The notes under the pieces were generated by a model. That model was not told the origin of the DNA, ran no database searches, and was given only the letters and a program-made list of their open reading frames with translations. DNA of 64,000 bases, taken from assembly GCA_963970005.1 (NCBI GenBank), contig CAXAMN010028950.1, positions 26,927-90,926 on the forward strand, read 5' to 3'. Position 1 is the stretch's first letter; the number at the start of each line of letters is the position of its first letter. Made by a program: the position numbers and the translations under genes. The stretch comes from Durusdinium trenchii. Taxonomy: Eukaryota > Sar > Dinophyceae > Suessiales > Symbiodiniaceae. This document shows, piece by piece, positions 58,769 through 64,000 of this stretch.

Positions 58769-59440
58769 GTGCTGGATGGTCTGGTCGGGTTCCCGGCCGG
58801 CTTGTCTCTGACTTCCCTTCATTTGTCTCCCGGTTCTTTTCGTTTGTCTCCCAGGCTGGGTGCTTGTGGTCGGGTTCCCGGCTAGGCTTGTCTCCCACTT
58901 CCTTTCATTTGTTTCCCACTTCTTTTCATTTGTCTCCCACTTCCTTTCATTTGTCTCCCATTTCTTTTCATTTGTCTCCCAGTTCTTTTCATTTGTCTCC
59001 CAAACGGTGCTTGTGGTCGGGCTTTCCATTCGCCTTGGTGCTGGATGGTCTGGTCGGGTTCCCGGCCTGCTTGTTTCCCACTTCCTTTCATTTGTCTCCC
59101 AGTTCTTTTCATTTGTCTCCCAGGCTCAGTGCTTGTGGTCGGGTTCCCGGCTGGCTTGTCTCCCACTTCCTTTCATTTGTCTCCCACTTCTTTTGATTTG
59201 TCTCCCAGTTCTTTTCATTTGTCCCAGGTCGGGTTCCCGGCTGGCTTGTCTCCCACTTCCTTTCATTTGTCTCCCACTTCTTTTCACTTGTCTCCCAGTT
59301 CTTTTCATTTGTCTCCCAGGCTGGGTGCTTGCGGTCGGGTTCCCGGCTGTCTTGTTTCCCGCTTCCTTTCATTTGTCTCCTCTTCTTCCCAGCTCTGGAC
59401 TGTTGTGTCCGCCTAATCCTTTACATGTGTCTCCGTGTGT
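58769..59440. repeat. 21-bp minisatellite with higher-order structure
   Basis: Units like TTTGTCTCCCACTTCTTTTCA (21 bases) are interspersed with GTGCTTGTGGTCGGGTTCCC blocks. The block GGTGCTGGATGGTCTGGTCG recurs at 58769 and 59037, so a 268-base segment is itself duplicated. Since 21 is a multiple of 3, both strands stay open (WETNEKK on the minus strand, FHLSPTS on the plus strand). Confidence 0.92.
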
Positions 59441-60919
59441 CTACATGTGCCTCCCAGCTCTGGACTGCTGTGGCCGCCTCTGCCTTGCAATCCTTTGTCT
59501 CCCAGCTCTGGACGTCGCAGGCTCTAGTTGCAGAGTGTTCCATTCGAAAGACACAAACTGTTTGGGGTCTACGATGGTGTAATGCAGGAGCATTCCATCG
59601 TCCGGCCCAAGTGCTTGGCAAGGTGGTGCTGGGACCTCCTTTGCCTGCTAAATTGCTTGGTGACTGCTATTGCGTGCTGGCTCTGCTTACCAAAGTGCTT
59701 GGCACATTCTGCTGGATGCGGGGCTTTGTCGCCGATATTGCTTGTTTGGCGTGGCCAAGCTGCAAGCCACTTGGCAAAACTACCCAAATGGCAGCCTCAA
59801 CCAAGAGAGTGCTTACGCCTACAGGCCTAAAAAATACGAAAGGGTTTGGTAGTCCTACCTCTCACTCGGACGGGTGAGAAGACCCGGAGAAGTGGGGGGT
59901 GGATGGATGAATTTTAGTGTCTCTTTGGCTTTGTTGGTGTACGGGGAGGCTTGCCCACCGCGCAAATTCTTTGGCAGCTAAGATGGAGGGCCCCCGTTGT
60001 GCACTGCCTAGCAGCAAGCGCTTCATCGAGCACCACCCGTTAGGGATTTTTAGACTGCGGCCGCTTTTTGATTGCCAATGCGGTGGTGAGTGAGCGTTTG
60101 TGGTTTTTTTCGGTGCCCTCTCACCAGTGTGATCATTGTTTGCTGCGTTTGTGTTAAAAGTGTTGATGATGCTTACAAACCACAGTCGCGCTATCAGCAT
60201 TTTGTGATTTCTTGGGTTTGGTGCGCAATCTTTGACGGAGGAGGAATTGCTGGGCAGGTTTGCTCCTTCACTCGTGGCCGGCGCAGAGGGATCTATTGCC
60301 TCCGATTGCAAAGACAGATCCCAAAAGTCGACCAGAACCCCGGGGTGGAAACTCAGGGGCGAACAAAGCTTCTAGCAGAGTTGACGCAGCATCAGGAAGT
60401 GTTCTTCGATGCAGTGACTGTGATGGGTTGTTGATTTCTGAACAAGATCCTTGAGCCATCCCTTTGCCAGAGCAACCGTTGCAACGGCAACTTCAACTCT
60501 GAAATTCAGCAACCAAATTGTAAACATTTGAGCGTGTATGCAGCTGCAGAAACAATCATCGCGTGAGAATTGCCAGAATATTTGGGGGAAGGGGGTGGAA
60601 AAGGTGATGATGACATGAAGTTGCTGACAGGTTTGTGTGGTGGTTTTTACCCTGGTCAGTCTGAAGAGCAGCTGTGGAAAATTAAGAACAACCACTTTTG
60701 CACAGAATATCCCACGTCCATGGCACACCGCAGAAAACACTCATGGCATCCAAGAGTCTTGGTGCGATGGTTCCAGAAGTTAGCTAGATGGCCCAGAGGC
60801 ACCTTGCTGCTGCTTGCTGCTAGGTGCTGATCCTGCGTTTGCTTCCAAATTCTGGCACAATCGCCCACAGTACAATGGTCTTGGCCAAAGTCATGACCAG
60901 CACCTACTAAAGATGATGA

Positions 60920-61140
60920 AATCCAATGGATCTCCGACAGGTAGCCCCACAAACCGGCATAGGGCCCACCTGGTCTTTGGCACGAGCCCGCGACCCGGCT
61001 TCGAGGCGCTTCGCACGGATTGGGTCTTGTGGCATTACATGGGCTGCAGCCACTTCCCCAAGGCCGGAGGATCTGGAGATCTGAAACGCCAACGCCTGTC
61101 GAGTCGGAGTCGCGATCTGTCGGTTTGGCCGAAAACCTGA
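60920..61140 (+). CDS. Possible exon, unknown product
   Basis: It reads HRAHLVFGTSPRPGFEALRT, DWVLWHYMGCSHFPKAGGSG and a basic serine-rich end, stop at 61138-61140. Frame chosen on composition; the start is approximate. Confidence 0.35.
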
Positions 61141-61289
61141 GATTCCGTTATAAATGCATCATGATTCATGGAATTTGGTGCGGATTGGAGCCCCCAAAAA
61201 AAAATCCGCCGATACAGACGACGGAATTCCCATTCAACCAAAGATGTTACTAAATGACTAATATGATTCACTCATATTCACTCATATTA

Positions 61290-61508
61290 GATGCACGTCC
61301 TGAGGTCGTGCAAGCCCCACTCAGATCACCTCCCCCCAAACGGATCGTGCCGCCAGGAGCTTCCGAGCCTCCCAGTCAAAGTCGCCCCTTGGAGCGCATG
61401 ATCCGGGATCGCCGAGGGGGTCGGGACCGGCGACCCAGTGGAGGGTCATCCCTAAGTGGACACTCCCAATGGAAGAAAACAACACACATGGACAAAAGCA
61501 TGATGTGA
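61290..61508 (+). CDS. Possible exon, proline/arginine-rich
   Basis: It reads ARPEVVQAPLRSPPPKRIVP, SQSRPLERMIRDRRGGRDRR, then a serine-rich end and stop at 61506-61508. Low complexity lowers confidence. Confidence 0.35.
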   Translation, partial: DARPEVVQAPLRSPPPKRIVPPGASEPPSQSRPLERMIRDRRGGRDRRPSGGSSLSGHSQWKKTTHMDKSMM

Positions 61509-61680
61509 AGATATTGACAGGCCCAGGGTGACATCTGTAGTCTGTCTTCAGGCTTGGCCTCCTCTGGCGCGGAGAACTTCTCCCGATATGTCGACTCTCG
61601 AAAACTCTTTTTGAACAATTCTTCTCTCAGCCGTGGTCTTTGCATTCTCCCCTACAGTTCTTGGATTCATGTCGAGCTGA

Positions 61681-61772
61681 CCAGTAGTAGCAGCAGCAGG
61701 AGCAGGAGCAGGAGCAGGAGCAGTAGTAGTAGTAGTAATAGTAGTAGTAGTAGTAGTAGTAGCAGTAGTTCT
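61681..61772. repeat. AGT/AGC/AGG trinucleotide repeat
   Basis: About 30 units of AGT, AGC and AGG with one AAT. It reads as serine on the plus strand and leucine on the minus strand; both are artefacts of the repeat. Confidence 0.95.
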
Positions 61773-62145
61773 ATACTTTTCCTTTTACCATGGCTCCAAC
61801 TCGTTTTCGCCCAACGCCCAACGCACGCCCCACGTGAGGTCAATGAGCGCATCGCGCGCCCGCACGCCCAGCGCCGTTTGTGCGAAGCCGTTCGATGGGT
61901 GTGGTGGTGTGGTGTGGGTTTGACGAAGTTCTAGTGGCGTAGAGGGGTGGACCGGGGTGATTGATTCACCCGAAAATGGTTCAAGCCATGATGCCTCTGC
62001 AAAGGGAACCATGGCTTGAGACGGACAACCCCCACCTCAACAACTAGTGGACCGACACCAGACGGACACACAAGTCTGACAGCGTGCTCCGACGGATAAT
62101 TGCACACCTTTTGAGCCATCAAAAGTAACACAACATACTCTCTTT

Positions 62146-62230
62146 GGAACTAGCATGGAAGTGGAAAACTACCTGTTTGTAGTGGAACATGGTCTTCCAA
62201 GGGGCCATTCTCCACTTCCCTGTTAGTTCC
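62146..62230. repeat. Short foldback (85 bp)
   Basis: GGAACTAGCATGGAAGTGGA pairs with TCCACTTCCCTGTTAGTTCC with about three mismatches in 20. The flanks CATACTCTCT and AGGGAGTGTA extend the similarity. Confidence 0.78.
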
Positions 62231-63029
62231 AGGGAGTGTAATCCATGAAAACGCATTTGATGGAAAACATGCACATCCCTTAGCCCTTCCAGGTGTGTCC
62301 ACCCCTCCTTCATGGCCCAGGGTTTTGTCAACATCAGACCTGTAATTGGCAACACAGAGAATGCAGATGTAAATCACCCTGTGTCCAACATATGCCCCAG
62401 AATCCTAGCTGTTGGAAGTTTGGCTTCGGCCGTTGGCTAAGACATGTAACTAAGACATTTCTTGACAAACCATGTTTCATAGCAGGAGCCAACTTAAAGG
62501 AAAGGGTTGGCAAACTACAGGCCATCTCTTTGTGAGGCTAGCGAGCGCCCCCTGTTAGCATTCTGGACAATCTTGGGCCTTGTTAGTTCCCCCCTCCTTT
62601 CCAATCCAATCCCCAATGAAGAGGGCTATATTTACTCTTTCAAGCAAACCTCAAACACCCACTGAGTAAGGGAAATGGTTTGCCCTGGCATCGCTACCCA
62701 TCAGCTTCCTTCTCCCAGTCCCTTCTGCCCAGTCCTGGCGTGTGCCGCCAGTGGATTGGTGGACTATGCCACTTGGCGAAGTCCATGGGATGTTCGTTCT
62801 ACGCGTCTTCTGGGCGTTTCGGGATCCACCAGCGGTGCGGGAACTGTGCCACATTGAACCTTTGCATGCTTTTGCTACGTACACCTACGTACCACGTAGT
62901 TCGAATTTCTCGGTGTGAGGAGGCTTTCCAAGATCCCAACAAGATTTGCCCCATTCATCAATTCTGAGATTCTTCTTGGGGGTGGCAATTCGCCGGTCAC
63001 ACAGTTCTTGGTTTGATTTTCGGTCTGAT

Positions 63030-63148
63030 CCCATGTTGTGGCTTCGACAGCGGCTACTCCTTCAAACGCTGCTACAGCGGGAGGATCCGATGAAGATTCG
63101 CCGACCGGATTTGAGTTTGATGGAAGATCGACTGTCATTGATAAGGAA
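63030..63148 (+). CDS. Putative exon, acidic linker
   Basis: It reads VASTAATPSNAATAGGSDED then SPTGFEFDGRSTVIDKE, ending at a GT donor (63149). A second frame (MLWLRQRLLLQTLL) is also open. I favour the first for the donor and composition. Confidence 0.38.
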
Positions 63149-63357
63149 GTATGAAATAGTATAAACATCGTTGGTCAAAGAAATTCATAGTTGGTCTATC
63201 AAAATGCAAATTTGTGGAGGGAGGGCCCGCCCCTTTTTTCAACTTGCAATGGTCATGGGGATGAATAGCTCTTATTCGTATGTGTTTTTTATCAGAAAGT
63301 CGTTTGACGGTGGCGGTCAAAAGGCTGGGAGATTGGCTAAGACCCCGGGTTCATTCA

Positions 63358-63502
63358 GGGGGGCGGATCGACAGTCACAGATGTTGCCATTACCAGAGGG
63401 ATGCTTTCAACTACCCTGGCAGCGGCAAAGAAGGGAAACAGGGAGCCCCATCAAGCTTCACGGGTTTGCTCTAAGAACTTCTCGAACACCCGGATGACAG
63501 CC
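63358..63502 (+). CDS. Possible exon, unknown product
   Basis: After CATTCAG: GGGSTVTDVAITRGMLSTTL then AAAKKGNREPHQASRV. Start supported by an acceptor followed by G; the end is a stop near 63500. Confidence 0.35.
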
Positions 63503-63530
63503 TGATGACCCCCTAAAAATCCTGGGGTAT

Positions 63531-63602
63531 GTACTAGTAGCTTCTTGTTCCTAGTAGTAATGCCGGGAGCCCCTAGTAGCGTTCTTGCTCCTACTTCTTC
63601 TA
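63531..63602. repeat. Dispersed CTACTAGGAGC / GGGGCTCCTGGC repeat, copy 4 (reverse)
   Basis: Reverse-complement orientation of the repeat at 47699: contains GAGCCCCTAGTAGCGTTCTT. Confidence 0.85.
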
Positions 63603-63629
63603 CCCATATCAATTTGCTCCAGACCTTCC

Positions 63630-63785
63630 TCCCACCAGGCCGTGAAGGTACATATCCTCGAGCACCTGGACGCGTGCGACGGAGCACTGGTTTGCGGACA
63701 CAGTGGACACACCGGGGACCGGCGGTTTTTGGACCAAAAAGCCGTGGACCAGTGGTTTTGCCAGAACCACCGTGGAGGGGGGTGA
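63630..63785 (+). CDS. Putative exon, His/Asp-rich, unknown product
   Basis: It reads HQAVKVHILEHLDACDGALV, CGHSGHTGDRRFLDQKAVDQ and WFCQNHRGGG, stop at 63783-63785. It is rich in His, Asp and Cys (possible metal binding, inference). It starts after a CCACCAG acceptor followed by G. Confidence 0.5.
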   Translation, partial: SHQAVKVHILEHLDACDGALVCGHSGHTGDRRFLDQKAVDQWFCQNHRGGG

Positions 63786-64000
63786 AACACCCATGTAAAA
63801 ATAAATATATTTGGTTTAAAAGCAGATAGAAGGGACTGATTCTTCAGCTGAATTGTGTAGAGCAGGGATGGTTGTAATTGGCCTTTGGGCAAGTGAGTCG
63901 GTCTACGTAGTACAGCGCACTTTGCAGCATGCTCACCCCTGCTTGTATAATTGATATTGTGAATTTGCAAGCAGTTCGACCATCGTTCATTCGATCGACA

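Noticed and set aside
58742..59582. Long plus- and minus-strand frames as real repeat proteins
   Set aside because: A 21-base unit keeps all frames open by arithmetic; no start, splice or composition support.
61667..61852. Minus-strand polyleucine and plus-strand polyserine proteins
   Set aside because: Produced by the AGT/AGC microsatellite.
1..64000. Dinoflagellate spliced-leader relic marking retroposed genes
   Set aside because: I looked for the CATTTTGGCTCAAG core on both strands and found no copy; the closest match (TTTGGCTCAA near 36427) is part of a FNIP repeat.
1..64000. rRNA or tRNA genes
   Set aside because: No recognisable conserved rRNA segments or tRNA box motifs with cloverleaf context were seen.

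Overview
This window looks like nuclear DNA of a dinoflagellate, most likely a Suessiales/Symbiodiniaceae-type genome. The evidence is internal. Coding sequence is cut into short exons. Intron donors are GC and GA as well as GT, and most acceptors are AG followed by G. FNIP-type leucine-rich repeats of 22 residues are present, as are short degenerate tandem repeats readable in several frames. Three 10-N scaffold gaps all lie inside repeats. There are no bacterial features (operons, ribosome binding sites) and I see no rRNA, tRNA or CRISPR. Because most exons lack their own start and stop codons, many gene ends are uncertain.

Layout. From 0 to 13 kb there are scattered plus-strand exons, a frameshifted FNIP-repeat pseudogene (5.1-7.6 kb), a LINE-type retroelement remnant (9.3 kb) and coiled-coil exons (11.2-12.5 kb). 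A small minus-strand gene fragment lies at 13.4-14.1 kb. From 14.8 to 28.9 kb there are two intron-rich minus-strand genes head to tail. The upstream one (23.4-28.9 kb) encodes a protein with an RNase-H-like, DUF7869-type transposase-derived core and a basic, RG-rich tail. The downstream one (14.8-22.9 kb, about 22 exons, about 1,600 codons) starts with a cytosine-5-methyltransferase-like domain (SPPC and FEHP motifs) and continues into about 1,200 residues I do not recognise. From about 30 kb to the end most readable exons are on the plus strand. They include an intact FNIP-repeat gene (35.7-38.1 kb), many single exons of unknown product, arrays of a GGTTGGAGGCC-type repeat, a 21-bp minisatellite open on both strands, and at least seven short foldback elements.

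How it fits together. The two minus-strand genes are the most striking part: a transposase-derived gene directly upstream of a methyltransferase-like gene, both spliced, flanked on both sides by plus-strand FNIP loci. That they act together is inference. Known families support only the domain identities, and these were recognised by eye without a database search.
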